Counted from the stretch's first letter, positions 39,932 to 49,594 are shown. The stretch: 64,000 nt of DNA from Bradyrhizobium lablabi (GCF_900141755.1 NZ_LT670844.1:4278001-4342000), one strand, 5' to 3'. Program-made: numbers and translations. Notes: generated from the sequence alone by a model not told the origin.

Positions 39932-41361
39932 TATCGCCGGCCCTCTCGATCAGGACCTCTCGTCAATTCATGTGAGCAACGCGCCGTTTTATCGAAATAG
40001 CTGCGTGGGGTGACATGCCATAACAGGAAAAGAAGTCCGAGGCCGTTTGAAAGCAGCGTTGTTGATAGCGGCACGTTGAGCAAGATCTGCGGAATAACAG
40101 ACGCAGAAATGAGTACGAAGCGATCCGGAAGCCCCGCGGATGCCTTGTTTCCGACTGCTATCACCAATCCACAAACGAGAGCTGATAGTGGCGCAAAGAC
40201 CGGTCCAACAGACGCAACGCCTTCGGTAGCAAAGAGCGATGCGTTCATGTTTCCGAGTTTATATTCGTTGGCAAAAACGACACCTAGCTGGTCGGAATAC
40301 GGACACGCCACAAAACGCTTGACGATCGATATTTGACAAAAATGGGTCAACGGGTGATTTGCAAAGAACGCGTTATAGTGCTCCAGAGAGATTGAGGGGA
40401 TCGCGAGAAGCCGAAGGCTGAATAATCCGAAAGTCTGGCCCGATACATCGGGAAGAAAAATCATCGCAAACAAACCGACCAACAAGGGTATCAAGAGCGA
40501 CAGTACAGCGGATATTTTCGCCTCAAACATCATGGACAGAAGAGCGATGAAGACCAAATAGAATGGAAGAAATAGGGAGACCTTCGTCAACGTAACGGCG
40601 TAGTACATCGCGGACACTGAAAACAGCGCGAATAACATAAGCCATCGACGTTTTGCCAGCAGACATGCGAACGCGAAGGGGATCAACGCTCCGCTAATAT
40701 TACCTAGGAGGTATTGCACCGCGCGTGGATGAGCGAGCTCAGTCCGGTATTTATACATCTCCGACAGACCGACGAAGTGAAACCCACTCAACGAGGAAAT
40801 GGCCAGCGTAAAGATTGCAAACACAAGAATGCACGCCGGGAGATGGTTAAATGTCTTGAGTGGGATGGTGGTTGCGCGATTTGTTTGCGGTCGAATTAGA
40901 AGAGCTGGAACCAAAAATAGAATGATCGAAACGATCGCAGATATCAGCGCAGTGCGATGGTCGTACTCTAGCTCACTGAACCGATTGAGCCAAAAATAAC
41001 CAGCCGTCATCGTAAAGAGATAGAAGCTGACGAAATAGCCGAAACTAAACTTGGCGAATTGGAATGCTGGCGCAATGCACGCAGTGAGCAGAAGCGCGGT
41101 CGCAGCGCTTGCGCTAAAAGCGTCATGATACCGGACGTGGAAAGCGACGGAATGAGTCGAAACCATCGCCAGCGACAGAAAGAACAGCCCAAAAAAGCAA
41201 AGCAACATTGAAGCCCTGAGGAGCCCCGCTCCGCTCCAAGAAAAAGCGCCGCCTTCAATGGTCCCGTTGCTAGAAGTCAAAGGAAGTATAACAGCGTCCA
41301 CCGTGTCGCAAATCGCGCACGATTGGATGCGTAAGGCTTTAACCGCACCACGTAGTGTCAT
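39931..41361 (-). CDS. polysaccharide polymerase-like integral membrane protein
   Basis: 476 aa with roughly twelve hydrophobic segments from about residue 45 on and few charged residues outside loops. Segments such as MYKYRTELAHPRAVQYLLGN and a long loop with LEHYNAFFANHPLTHFCQIS then FANEYKLGNMNASLFATEGV resemble Wzy-type O-antigen or exopolysaccharide polymerases (OAG-polymerase-like), where a conserved loop with N-A-S-L/F near the end is common. No Wzx flippase or glycosyltransferases are adjacent. ATG 41361 is used (TTG 41364 also possible). First gene of a three-gene minus-strand operon; AT-richer than the surroundings, suggesting acquisition. Confidence 0.65.
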   Translation of the reverse strand: MTLRGAVKALRIQSCAICDTVDAVILPLTSSNGTIEGGAFSWSGAGLLRASMLLCFFGLFFLSLAMVSTHSVAFHVRYHDAFSASAATALLLTACIAPAFQFAKFSFGYFVSFYLFTMTAGYFWLNRFSELEYDHRTALISAIVSIILFLVPALLIRPQTNRATTIPLKTFNHLPACILVFAIFTLAISSLSGFHFVGLSEMYKYRTELAHPRAVQYLLGNISGALIPFAFACLLAKRRWLMLFALFSVSAMYYAVTLTKVSLFLPFYLVFIALLSMMFEAKISAVLSLLIPLLVGLFAMIFLPDVSGQTFGLFSLRLLAIPSISLEHYNAFFANHPLTHFCQISIVKRFVACPYSDQLGVVFANEYKLGNMNASLFATEGVASVGPVFAPLSALVCGLVIAVGNKASAGLPDRFVLISASVIPQILLNVPLSTTLLSNGLGLLFLLWHVTPRSYFDKTARCSHELTRGPDREGRR

Positions 41362-41496
41362 CAATCCAGCGCCGCCGCCAACCGATTCAATCCGTCAGCG
41401 CAACTCCAAATCGAACGTGCGCTCGAACATCTTAAAGAGAGCCGGAACGACACCATGCGGAATTGTGATCTGCAATGGGAGCAGCGGCGCCTGAAG

Positions 41497-41668
41497 TTAT
41501 TTCGGCGCAAGAAAAGTTATTTGGCGCAGGTTGTAAGACTTCAATGTGCATTTTTTAGCGCGCCCCACAGCAACTTTTGCTATCCGCGCAATTATTGATA
41601 TTTCGAAGGAATTATTGGTATGTACATTGTGAAAGAGATCCGAATCTTTGAGGGCGGGGCCGGACACT
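41497..41668 (+). repeat. partial copy C of the AraC-upstream repeat
   Basis: Degenerate direct repeat of the right half of copies A and B: shares GGCGCAAGAAAAGTTATTT-type start, TTATTGATATTTCGAAGGAA, GGTATGTACATTGTGAAA and CGAATCTTTGAGGG. It ends at GGGGCCGGACACTTT, where copy B continues into the AraC gene start. It lies upstream of the polymerase gene (transcribed away from it). No gene fits in 41365-41671 beyond this. Confidence 0.75.
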
Positions 41669-41671
41669 TTG

Positions 41672-41839
41672 TCATTTAAGATCTGAATTCATTCGTTGGC
41701 GGCTTCGTTGCCCCTTGGCATCCTTCTTGGAAAATTCCTGAAGGGTCATTCGCTCGGCTTTCCAGATTTCATATCTAGCCCAAAGCCAAACACCGGCAAT
41801 GGCGACCAACGGAAGCAACAATAACCACCACCATGACAT
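41672..41839 (-). CDS. possible small membrane protein (55 aa)
   Basis: MSWWWLLLLPLVAIAGVWLW forms an N-terminal transmembrane helix, followed by a strongly basic tail (YEIWKAERMTLQEFSKKDAK and more Arg/Lys). There is no good ribosome-binding site. Its 5' end is duplicated at about 42460-42480, where the frame is truncated and joined to the polymerase-gene 3' end, so at least one copy is broken. It may be a remnant rather than an active gene. Confidence 0.35.
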   Translation of the reverse strand: MSWWWLLLLPLVAIAGVWLWARYEIWKAERMTLQEFSKKDAKGQRSRQRMNSDLK

Positions 41840-42136
41840 GCGAGAGCTTTCACAATGTCCCGCAACTTTGGGATTTGGATACGCCGGGACAGGATCAGTT
41901 GGTTTCTTGATTGGCAACGCCAGATCAATCGGCGAAATTATTTTCGCCGAAAAAAAGCTATTTGACGCAAGTTGCAAGACTGTAATGTTGCATTTTAGAC
42001 GCGTGATCACGGCAATTTTAGATATTCCCAGCAATTATTGATATTTCGAAGGAGCTATCGGTATGCACTCTGTGAAAGGACCGAATCTTTGAGGGGAATT
42101 AGTTTGGGACCGAACACTAAAATGGAGTTGCATCAG
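41811..42136 (+). repeat. direct repeat copy A (326 bp)
   Basis: About 90 percent or more alike by eye to 42446-42769 over the full length, starting GGAAGCAACAATAACCACCA and ending GAGTTGCATCAG. The rightmost part corresponds to the first codons of the longest AraC reading frame (GPNTKMELHQ against GPDAKIELHQ), then diverges. It is therefore a decayed duplicate of the AraC upstream region. Between copies (42137-42280) nothing coding is seen. Confidence 0.85.
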
Positions 42137-42280
42137 AGCTACCCGCAATGCCCGCGCGGGGATTTTTGTGCGCTGTTGAGCATTGCTAACTCGGTTCAAT
42201 GGACGAGTGCCTAGGCCTCGGCGCTCGGCGTCAAAATAAAAAATGAATGAGGAACGACACCGCGCCGCCAACAAATGAGA

Positions 42281-42445
42281 AAAAACCTATAGCTATGATG
42301 CAGCCAGCTAGTGGCGCCCCGTCTGAAATGCTCCTCACTTGCAATTTCTGCTTTTCATTATCGCCGGCCCTCTCGATCATGACCTCTCATCAATTCATCT
42401 GAGCAACACGCGCGGGGTGACGGGCCAAAACAGGAAAAGAAGTCC
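42281..42445 (+). repeat. degenerate duplicate of the polymerase/71-aa gene junction
   Basis: Matches 39852-40036: AAAACCTATAGCTATGATGC, CAGCTAGTGGCGCCCCGTCT, ATTATCGCCGGCCCTCTCGA and AACAGGAAAAGAAGTCCG. It carries the 5' end of the 71-aa gene and the last codons of the polymerase gene (read on minus: ELMRGHDREGRR here, ELTRGPDREGRR in the intact gene), with a ~20-bp internal deletion. It joins directly to repeat copy B at 42446. Confidence 0.8.
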
Positions 42446-42769
42446 GGAAGCAACAATGACCACCACCATGACATGCGAGGGCTTTCATAATGTCCCGCAA
42501 CTTTGGGATTTGGAGACGCCGGGACAGGATCAGTTGGTTTCTTGATTGGCAACGCCAGATCAATCGTCGAAATTATTTTGGCGCAAAAAAAGCTATTTGA
42601 CGCAAGTTGTAAGACTGTAAATGTTGCATTTTAAACGCGTTACCACGGCAATTTTATTCCGAGCAATTATTGATATTTCGAAGGAATTATCGGTATGTAC
42701 ATTGTGAAAAGACCGAATCTTTGAAGGGAATTTAGTTTGGGGCCGGACGCCAAAATCGAGTTGCATCAG
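42446..42769 (+). repeat. direct repeat copy B (324 bp), AraC upstream region
   Basis: The copy adjoining the intact AraC gene; partner of 41811-42136 and, in its right half, of 41497-41668. Contains the conserved block TTATTGATATTTCGAAGGAA and a GTGAAAAGACCGAATCTTTG segment. It probably holds the AraC promoter. The left part carries a truncated MSWWW frame on the minus strand. Confidence 0.85.
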
Positions 42770-42808
42770 CGCGACCCCGATGCACATCATCCATTCTCAG
42801 TTAAACGG

Positions 42809-43660
42809 ATGTCTTGGTCGTGGTTCTCTGCCGAGCTTGTTCGTATTGAACCAGCGGAATTGGAATTCCGAGTGAAGGGAGATGCAGCTTATTTAGCGCT
42901 GCATGATTATGTTCGCTCTGATGGGGAGACGACTGTAAACGGAGGGAGCCGTTCGACGCTTACTGACGCCCGAGATAAATTGACGTTCGCGCCGATCGGA
43001 TCTTCCGTGGAAGGTTGGAATTGTTTCAAAGGCCGGGTGTCGTCGGCCTTTGCCGTTCATCTCGCCCCTCCCACATCATGTCACGACGCAAACGATATCT
43101 CAAAGATTCCTCCATCTCTATATTTTGAAAACAACAATCTTAAAGCTACGCTCCAAAAACTCCGAAGCGTCCTAGATGGCTCTGGCATAGACGACCATGC
43201 ATATGCGGAGACCCTCGGGCTGTTGCTGTTGTGGGAACTACGGCTCGCCGCTGACCCAAAGCACTCGCAACTGAAGCCGGTTCGCGGAGGTTTAACTGGA
43301 CATCAATTAAGGCGCATCAAAGAGTTTGTTGATGCTCACATTTCGAAAGGAATCGGGATATCCGAGCTAGCGAACTCGGTAGGATTGAGCCAGTTCCACT
43401 TTATTCGGGCGTTTAAACACTCAGTTGGGCTTTCGCCCTATCAGTACGTCCTATCTGAGCGGATCAGCGTTGCGAAAGAGATGTTGTTGAAACGCGATCT
43501 ATCGATTGCCGACGTGGCGCTTACGGTGGGGTTTAGCGATGCAGCCCAACTGAACCGCGTGTTTCGAAAATTGATTGGAGTTACGCCAACGGCTTTTCGG
43601 CGCGAGATTGGGTTGGGTTACTTGCATCACGTCTTAACCGAATCGAAATCTCTCGGTTAA
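42809..43660 (+). CDS. AraC family transcriptional regulator
   Basis: 283 aa from the ATG at 42809 (MSWSWFSAELVRIEP); a TTG at 42737 would add 24 residues encoded within the upstream repeat. The N-terminal part (1-170) is a divergent sensing domain with TLTDARDKLTFAPIGSSVEG. The C-terminal 100 residues carry the two AraC helix-turn-helix units: GISELANSVGLSQFHFIRAF and LSIADVALTVGFSDAAQLNR followed by VFRKLIGVTPTAFR. Nearest targets by position are the divergent polysaccharide genes. Codon use is like that of the island rather than the housekeeping genes. Confidence 0.88.
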   Translation: MSWSWFSAELVRIEPAELEFRVKGDAAYLALHDYVRSDGETTVNGGSRSTLTDARDKLTFAPIGSSVEGWNCFKGRVSSAFAVHLAPPTSCHDANDISKIPPSLYFENNNLKATLQKLRSVLDGSGIDDHAYAETLGLLLLWELRLAADPKHSQLKPVRGGLTGHQLRRIKEFVDAHISKGIGISELANSVGLSQFHFIRAFKHSVGLSPYQYVLSERISVAKEMLLKRDLSIADVALTVGFSDAAQLNRVFRKLIGVTPTAFRREIGLGYLHHVLTESKSLG

Positions 43661-43671
43661 CCCCAGAGAGC

Positions 43672-43938
43672 CTAATTCGCCAACGTTAGAGCGCGACCGA
43701 CGCGGATCAAGGCTGAAATATTTCGGCGTCGCGCAATTGCTTCCGCCGCATATCTACCGTGCTTGAATGCATTCCGATTACCTTTTGGTGCTCCCGGCGA
43801 GGGGCCACCGTGCATTTGGCATCCACCGTTTGCCATCGCGGGCGACTGGCACGGCTTCCCGCTTCGTGTTCGTGCCCGCATCTCCTGGCCCGGTGCATGT
43901 GTAATTGCATGGCGTTGATTCTCCGATTTGGTCCGCAT
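43672..43938 (-). CDS. small HGG-motif protein
   Basis: 88 aa, basic. Central C-x9-C-x2-HGG segment (GKPCQSPAMANGGCQMHGG), then PGAPKGNRNAFKHGRYAAEA and a helical end. Proteins of this pattern are frequent in Bradyrhizobium genomes and resemble phage/terminase-linked HGGxSxGxPxGxxNxxxHG proteins; the Cys/His spacing suggests zinc binding. The ATG at 43938 has an excellent GGAGGGG ribosome-binding site, which fixes the start. Convergent with the AraC gene, 11 bp apart. Function unknown. Confidence 0.75.
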   Translation of the reverse strand: MRTKSENQRHAITHAPGQEMRARTRSGKPCQSPAMANGGCQMHGGPSPGAPKGNRNAFKHGRYAAEAIARRRNISALIRVGRALTLAN

Positions 43939-44313
43939 CTCACTCCCCTCCACGTTGCGGACAATGGCCTGGCCACCCTCGTGGGGCGATATTTCCAATC
44001 AGGTTCCGGCAAGGCCTTTGCCAAGAGGCGTTTCCTGCAGAAAGTGCAAATGACGGGCGATTTTTCTGCTATGTCTTGCAGCGCGCGATCCAGCTCGAAG
44101 ATTGCCAGGCTTTCGATAGATCTGAGTGGCCTTCATCGCGCCGCATGCATGGGCACCATCTCCTACGGAACCGCATCGCCTCGAACGGCAACGGCGTCCA
44201 TCCACAGATCAATTTGTTTCGTCGTGCGGGTTGATGAAGCGATCCGCGATGGTCCATAAGCGTCCTCCCGCGGCTGGTTATCACCCACAGCAGCGGCGTC
44301 AGAAAGATCGCAC
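43939..44313. other. intergenic region before tex
   Basis: 375 bp. Frames on both strands are short, without ribosome-binding sites, and I recognise no family or repeat. The tex promoter and leader should lie in the right half; AGAAAG at about 44301 is a weak Shine-Dalgarno for tex. Confidence 0.45.
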
Positions 44314-46656
44314 GTGACAAACATCTATCGACAGATTGCCGAGGAACTCGGCGTTCGCGAGCAACAGGTCGAGGCGACGGTGGCGCTGCTCGACGGCGGC
44401 GCCACCGTTCCGTTCGTGGCGCGTTATCGGAAGGAAATCACCGGCGCGCTCGACGATGCGCAATTGCGCACGCTGGAGGAGCGCCTGAATTACCTGCGCG
44501 AGCTGGAAGAACGTCGCATCGCGATCCTCAATTCGGTCCGCGAGCAGGGCAAGCTGGATGCCGCATTGGAGGCGGCCATTCTGGCGGCCGACAGCAAGGG
44601 GCGACTGGAAGACATCTATCTGCCGTTCAAGCCGAAGCGCCGCACCAAGGCCGAGATCGCCAAAGAGGCGGGGCTGGAGCCGCTGGCCGATTTGTTGCTG
44701 GCGCAGCCGGAGAACGATCCGCAAACCGTGGCCTTAACCTTCATCGATCCCGACAAGCAGGTGGCCGATGCGGCTGCCGCGCTCGATGGCGCGCGGGCAA
44801 TTCTGGTGGAGCGCTTCGCCGAAGACGCCGACCTGATCGGCGCGCTGCGCGAGCAGATGTGGTCGAACGGGCTGATGGCGTCCACCGTGCGCAAGGGCAA
44901 GAAAACCGAGGGCGAGAAATTCAAGGACTACTTCGATTTCAGCGAGCCGCTCACCAAACTGCCCTCGCACCGCATCCTGGCGATGTTCCGCGGCGAGAAG
45001 GAAGAGATCCTCGACCTGCAGATGCTGCCCGAGCCGGTCGCCGCGACGCCGGCCGCGATCAGCGCGTATGAGGCGAAGATCATGCAGCGCTTCGCCATTT
45101 CCGGCTCTGGCCGCCCCGGCGACAAATGGCTGGTGGAGACGGCGCGGTGGGCGTGGCGCACCAAGATCGAGGTCCATCTCAACATCGACTTGCGGATGCG
45201 GCTGTGGACCGCGGCCGAGCAGGAAGCGGTGCGGGTGTTCGCGTCTAATCTGCGCGACCTGTTGCTGGCGGCGCCGGCGGGCGCGCGCGTCACCATGGGC
45301 CTCGATCCCGGCTTCCGCTCCGGCGTCAAGGTCGCCGTCGTCGATGCCACCGGCAAGGTGGTGGCCACCACGGCGATCTATCCGCACGAGCCGCAGAAGC
45401 GCTGGGACGAAGCGCTGGCGACGCTCGGCAAGCTCGCCGTGCAACATCGCGTCGATTTGATTGCGATCGGCAACGGCACCGCGTCGCGCGAAACCGATAA
45501 ACTCGCCATGGAGTTGGTAAAGCTGCTTCCGGACTTGAAGATGTCGAAGATCGTGGTGTCGGAAGCCGGCGCCTCGGTCTATTCGGCCTCGGCCTTTGCA
45601 TCCGAGGAATTGCCGGAACTCGACGTCACCTTGCGCGGCGCGGTGTCGATTGCCCGGCGGCTGCAGGATCCACTGGCCGAATTGGTCAAGATCGATCCGA
45701 AGGCAATCGGCGTCGGACAATATCAGCATGACCTCGGCGAGAGCAAACTGGCGCGCTCGCTCGATGCCGTGGTCGAGGACTGCGTGAATGCGGTCGGTGT
45801 CGATGCCAACACCGCCTCGGCGCCGCTGCTGGCGCGGGTATCGGGGATCGGCACAGGGCTGGCGCAAAGCATCGTCCAGCACCGCGACGCCAACGGCCCG
45901 TTCAAGTCACGCAAGGCGCTAAAGCAGGTGCCGCGGCTAGGGCCGAAAGCGTTCGAGCAATGCGCCGGCTTCCTGCGCATCACCGGCGGCGACGACCCGC
46001 TCGACGCCTCCGGCGTCCATCCGGAGGCCTATCCTGTCGTGCGCAAGATTCTTGCCGCGACCAAGAGCGACATCAAGGCGCTGATCGGCAACGCCGAGAT
46101 CCTGCGCGAGGTCAAGCCGCAAAGTTTTGTCGATGATACTTTTGGCTTGCCGACGGTGACCGACATTCTGCGCGAATTGGAAAAGCCCGGCCGCGATCCG
46201 CGCCCGGCCTTCAAGGCCGCGGTGTTCAAAGAGGGTGTCGAGACGCTGAAGGATCTCAAGCGCGGCATGATCCTCGAGGGCACGGTAACCAACGTCGCGG
46301 CGTTCGGCGCCTTCGTCGACATCGGCGTGCATCAGGATGGGCTGGTGCACATTTCGGCGATGTCGAAGACCTTCATCAAGGATCCGCGCGAGGTGGTGAA
46401 GTCGGGCGACATCGTCAAGGTGAAGGTGCTGGAGGTCGAAGTCGCCCGCAAGCGCATCGCGCTGACGCTGCGTCTCGATGACGAAGCCGGCGGCAGGAGC
46501 GAGCGTCCGGCGCAAGGCAAGCCAAGTAACAATTCCCGCGCGTCGAAGACATCGTCGGCGACGCGCAAGCCGCAGGAACCGTCGGGCGGCGGAGCGCTCG
46601 CCGAGGCCTTGCGCCGCGCCAGTGAGAAAGGCGGGAGCGGCAAAACCAGGGCTTAG
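44314..46656 (+). CDS. tex: Tex family RNA-binding transcription accessory protein
   Basis: 780-aa cytoplasmic Tex/Spt6-like protein. Order: N-terminal helical domain (1-190, [16 protein letters not shown]), YqgF/RNase H-like domain (about 330-450, [20 protein letters not shown]), helix-hairpin-helix units (about 500-560, [20 protein letters not shown] with [17 protein letters not shown]), and an S1 RNA-binding domain (about 650-720, [20 protein letters not shown] and GLVHIS). A 50-residue disordered Ser/Arg/Gly tail follows. GTG start at 44314 gives [13 protein letters not shown], the family N-terminus. Confidence 0.95.
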   Translation: MTNIYRQIAEELGVREQQVEATVALLDGGATVPFVARYRKEITGALDDAQLRTLEERLNYLRELEERRIAILNSVREQGKLDAALEAAILAADSKGRLEDIYLPFKPKRRTKAEIAKEAGLEPLADLLLAQPENDPQTVALTFIDPDKQVADAAAALDGARAILVERFAEDADLIGALREQMWSNGLMASTVRKGKKTEGEKFKDYFDFSEPLTKLPSHRILAMFRGEKEEILDLQMLPEPVAATPAAISAYEAKIMQRFAISGSGRPGDKWLVETARWAWRTKIEVHLNIDLRMRLWTAAEQEAVRVFASNLRDLLLAAPAGARVTMGLDPGFRSGVKVAVVDATGKVVATTAIYPHEPQKRWDEALATLGKLAVQHRVDLIAIGNGTASRETDKLAMELVKLLPDLKMSKIVVSEAGASVYSASAFASEELPELDVTLRGAVSIARRLQDPLAELVKIDPKAIGVGQYQHDLGESKLARSLDAVVEDCVNAVGVDANTASAPLLARVSGIGTGLAQSIVQHRDANGPFKSRKALKQVPRLGPKAFEQCAGFLRITGGDDPLDASGVHPEAYPVVRKILAATKSDIKALIGNAEILREVKPQSFVDDTFGLPTVTDILRELEKPGRDPRPAFKAAVFKEGVETLKDLKRGMILEGTVTNVAAFGAFVDIGVHQDGLVHISAMSKTFIKDPREVVKSGDIVKVKVLEVEVARKRIALTLRLDDEAGGRSERPAQGKPSNNSRASKTSSATRKPQEPSGGGALAEALRRASEKGGSGKTRA

Positions 46657-46701
46657 TCGAGCAAGGCTTAGTCGAGAGCGCGCAGGAGGCCAACGCCATC
46701 T

Positions 46702-47832
46702 TTAGCCACAGGCAAAGATCGTCTGCGTGGGGAATTTATCCGAAATCAATTCCGGTCCATCGGCGCGAATCACGAACATATCCTGGATATGCCAATGATC
46801 GACGTGGGGCTCCATGGCGATCACCATTCCCTCCTCCAGGCGTCGCGGGTTGTCGCGTGAGATCACTGGCTCCTGCTGGTGCCACCAGGCGCCGACGCTA
46901 TGACCGGCCAGCATCGATTTGTAGACCATGCCGGCAGCTGCGAAGCGGCCCACCACGAATTGATAGACCTCGCCGGCCGTACGTCCCGGTATCAATTGGT
47001 CATTGGCGGCCCGGTAGATGTCGCGGATGACAGCGTATTGGCGGTGCTGCTCCGCGCTCGGCGTGCCGAGCACCGCACATCGCGATTGATGGCCGGGATA
47101 ACCCTGCACATAGGCGACGTAATCGGTGCGGATCGCATCTCCCGGCGCAAACGGAAAATCACTTTCTCCGGCATAGGGAACCGTGTTGCGCTCCGAATTG
47201 AGAATGCCGTGGGTGAATTCCGACCCTCCGGCCAGGCAATGCGCGACCAGCGCGGCATGCAAATCGCGCTCGCGCATGCCGGGGCGGACGGTCGGAAAAT
47301 GCGTGAGGTAAGCTTCGTCAAGAAGATCGGCGCCGCGTTTCAACCGCGCCAGTTCAGCTGAGGTTTTCACCGCGCGCACGATATCCATCAGGTTGACGCA
47401 ATCCAAAGGCCGCATCCGCGGCAGACGGCTGCGCAGAATGTCCCAATCGGCGGCGCTGATGAAATTGGTCTCGAAGCCGATTTTCGATTCAGCCAATCCC
47501 ATCTCAGTGATGACCTTGGTGAGCCGCTCGACCGGCGGCTCGGAATAGCCCTCATACACATCAAAATGCTCGATAAACGAATCCCGCCGCGCAAGTCCCT
47601 CGGCGATCGCATTGACCACCATGCGCGGTTCACCGCGGCGCGGCCAAACCAGATAGACCCCGCGCGGCGAATCGGCGAGGTCGAGGTGGCGCGCCAGCGT
47701 CCCGGGATAGACCAGGCCGGAGAGATAAGTGAAGTTGATGCCGGCGCGCGCGACGATGGCATCAAGGCCTTGTTCATCCATTTGCCGGGCGAGGCGCTCG
47801 GTCTGTACTAAATCGGAAACCGCTGCTTTCAT
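46702..47832 (-). CDS. M24 (pita-bread fold) family protein with altered active site
   Basis: 376 aa, creatinase/aminopeptidase P-like. The N-terminal half has RLARQMDEQGLDAIVARAGI and IVRAVKTSAELARLKR; the C-terminal pita-bread domain runs from about 170. The metal-site positions are mostly changed: Asp237 is kept, the second Asp position is His248 (GYPGHQSR), His311 (AGHSVG) and Glu341 (AMEPHVDH) are kept, the last Glu is Gln350, and the usual LHY His upstream is replaced (TVPYAG). It is unlikely to be a standard Xaa-Pro peptidase. ATG 47832 has AAGGA upstream (GTG 47871 possible). Last gene of a minus-strand operon with an amino-acid-type ABC system. Confidence 0.8.
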   Translation of the reverse strand: MKAAVSDLVQTERLARQMDEQGLDAIVARAGINFTYLSGLVYPGTLARHLDLADSPRGVYLVWPRRGEPRMVVNAIAEGLARRDSFIEHFDVYEGYSEPPVERLTKVITEMGLAESKIGFETNFISAADWDILRSRLPRMRPLDCVNLMDIVRAVKTSAELARLKRGADLLDEAYLTHFPTVRPGMRERDLHAALVAHCLAGGSEFTHGILNSERNTVPYAGESDFPFAPGDAIRTDYVAYVQGYPGHQSRCAVLGTPSAEQHRQYAVIRDIYRAANDQLIPGRTAGEVYQFVVGRFAAAGMVYKSMLAGHSVGAWWHQQEPVISRDNPRRLEEGMVIAMEPHVDHWHIQDMFVIRADGPELISDKFPTQTIFACG

Positions 47833-47894
47833 GTCCTTCAACTCTCCAATGAGGATCTTGGTAGCGCTCACCGACGGCGCGAGCGCGACGGGGT

Positions 47895-49592
47895 TTAGCT
47901 TGCTTGTTGTTCGACCATTCTGAGGAAACGCTGGGTTCGCTCGTGCTTTGGATGATCCAGCACCTCTTCGGGTGGCCCTTGTTCAACGATCAGGCCATCG
48001 TCCATGAAGATCACCCGATCGGCGACCTCGCGCGCAAATCGCACTTCATGGGTGACCACGATCATGGTCATCCCGGCTTCGGCGAGGCGGCGGATCACGG
48101 CAAGGACTTCTCCGACCAGTTCGGGGTCGAGCGCCGAGGTCGGCTCGTCGAACAGCATCAGCCGAGGCGAGATGGCGAGCGCGCGGGCGATTGCCACGCG
48201 TTGCTGCTGGCCGCCGGACAGGCGGTGCGGCAGATGGTCGGCGTGATTGGAAAGACCCACCATGCGCAGCAAATTCATGGCGAGCGCGCGCATCTTGTCG
48301 GTCGCTTCGCCATAGACATGGATCGGCGCTTCCATGATGTTTTCGAGAGAGGTGAGATGATCGAACAAATTGAAATGCTGGAACACCATGCCGATACGGG
48401 CGTCGGCGCGCGCCTTGGCCACGTTACGAATGGGCTTCAATCCGCCCCCGATCTGCTGCTGGTATCCGACATACTTGCCGTCGACGGTGATTTCGCCCCA
48501 ATCGAGCGGCTCCAGATGGTTGACCAGCCGCAGCAAGGTGCTTTTGCCGGAACCGCTCGGGCCCATCAGCACCACGACTTCGCCGCGGTGCACGGACAGG
48601 TCGATGCCGCGAAGGATTTCTCTGTCGCCGTAGGATTTTTGGACATTCCGGCAGATCACGAAGGGTTGGTCGGGCGTCATACTTTCGGTGCGGCTTGCCT
48701 GCAGACCGTCCATCCAGGCGGTCGCCGACGGCACAGGTGCGGCTGAAGCGGTTGCCAAAGCGGCTTCGCCAGGCGGAACGGCTTTGGCGCTCAGCTTTTT
48801 CGAAGCCTCGAGGCTATAATATCTTTCCAGGTAGAATTGGGCTATCGCCACCGCGCTCGTCAGGACGAGATAGATGATGCCGGCAGCCGCGAACACCGTG
48901 AAAAATTTGAAGTTCTGCCCTACGATCTGTTGCGAGCGGAACGTAAGCTCGTTGACGAAGATCACGGATGCGATCGATGTCCCCTTGATCATGGAGATGG
49001 TCTGGTTGGCCATGCCGGGCAGAATGGCGCGCATGGCCTGAGGCAGAATGATGCGCCGAAGCGTCAGAAAGGGTCCCATGCCGAAGGAGGCCGCGGCGAG
49101 GCTTTGCTTGCGGTCCACCGAAAGGATGCCGCCGCGGATGATCTCGGCACTGAAGGCGGCCTCGTTCAGCATGAAGCCGACGACGGCGGTCGTAAAACTA
49201 TCGAGCTTGATGCCGACGACGGGCAGCGCGTCGTAGAGAAAGACCAGTTGCAGGATCAGCGGCGTGCCGCGGATGAACCAGATATAGAGCCAGGCCGTTC
49301 CCTGCAGCGGCGGCAGTGGGGAGAGACGCATCAAAGCCAGCACCAGACCGATCACGACACCGCCCGCCATCGCAAGCGCCGCGATTTCCACCGCCGTCAG
49401 AGCACCGTCCAGCAGGAAAGGTGACGACGCGTAGCTAAGCACCTCCATCAGCGGCGCAGGTACGAGGTTAGACCGCCAGCCGAAGGCGGCGGCGATCACG
49501 GCGATGATAACAACGCCGCCGCCCCATAAACTCCGTCGATCCAAGGCGCCCGTGCGCGCCGCTGTCGCGATTTCCGTGCCGGTTTCGCCCAT
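47895..49592 (-). CDS. fused amino-acid ABC transporter permease/ATP-binding protein
   Basis: 565 aa combining two normally separate subunits. Residues 30-270 form a HisM/GlnP-type permease with several membrane helices and the EAA loop ([20 protein letters not shown]). A linker of about 45 residues (Ala/Pro-rich) leads to a HisP/GlnQ-type ATPase from about 305: Walker [10 protein letters not shown], signature [15 protein letters not shown], Walker [14 protein letters not shown] and switch His in VVTHEVRFA. The polar-amino-acid family imports amino acids or opines. Start ATG 49592, 2 bp after the M20-type gene's stop. No second permease gene is present, so it may homodimerise. Confidence 0.9.
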   Translation of the reverse strand: MGETGTEIATAARTGALDRRSLWGGGVVIIAVIAAAFGWRSNLVPAPLMEVLSYASSPFLLDGALTAVEIAALAMAGGVVIGLVLALMRLSPLPPLQGTAWLYIWFIRGTPLILQLVFLYDALPVVGIKLDSFTTAVVGFMLNEAAFSAEIIRGGILSVDRKQSLAAASFGMGPFLTLRRIILPQAMRAILPGMANQTISMIKGTSIASVIFVNELTFRSQQIVGQNFKFFTVFAAAGIIYLVLTSAVAIAQFYLERYYSLEASKKLSAKAVPPGEAALATASAAPVPSATAWMDGLQASRTESMTPDQPFVICRNVQKSYGDREILRGIDLSVHRGEVVVLMGPSGSGKSTLLRLVNHLEPLDWGEITVDGKYVGYQQQIGGGLKPIRNVAKARADARIGMVFQHFNLFDHLTSLENIMEAPIHVYGEATDKMRALAMNLLRMVGLSNHADHLPHRLSGGQQQRVAIARALAISPRLMLFDEPTSALDPELVGEVLAVIRRLAEAGMTMIVVTHEVRFAREVADRVIFMDDGLIVEQGPPEEVLDHPKHERTQRFLRMVEQQAS

Positions 49593-49594
49593 GG

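Noticed and set aside
41365..41496. Plus-strand frame reading ...LQIERALEHLKESRND... upstream of the polymerase gene
   Set aside because: Could be the tail of a lost gene, but it overlaps the polymerase start, has no start signal and matches nothing I recognise.
37833..43660. Complete integrative island with flanking attachment repeats
   Set aside because: No integrase gene and no second copy of the tRNA 3' end found in the window, so only an island-like segment is claimed.
46702..47832. Creatinase, which with a CodA-like deaminase and HyuAB would suggest creatine/creatinine breakdown
   Set aside because: The His that creatinase keeps at the LHY position is missing here and two further site residues differ, so a creatinase label is not supported; the wider creatinine idea stays only as one alternative for the 53-64 kb cluster.
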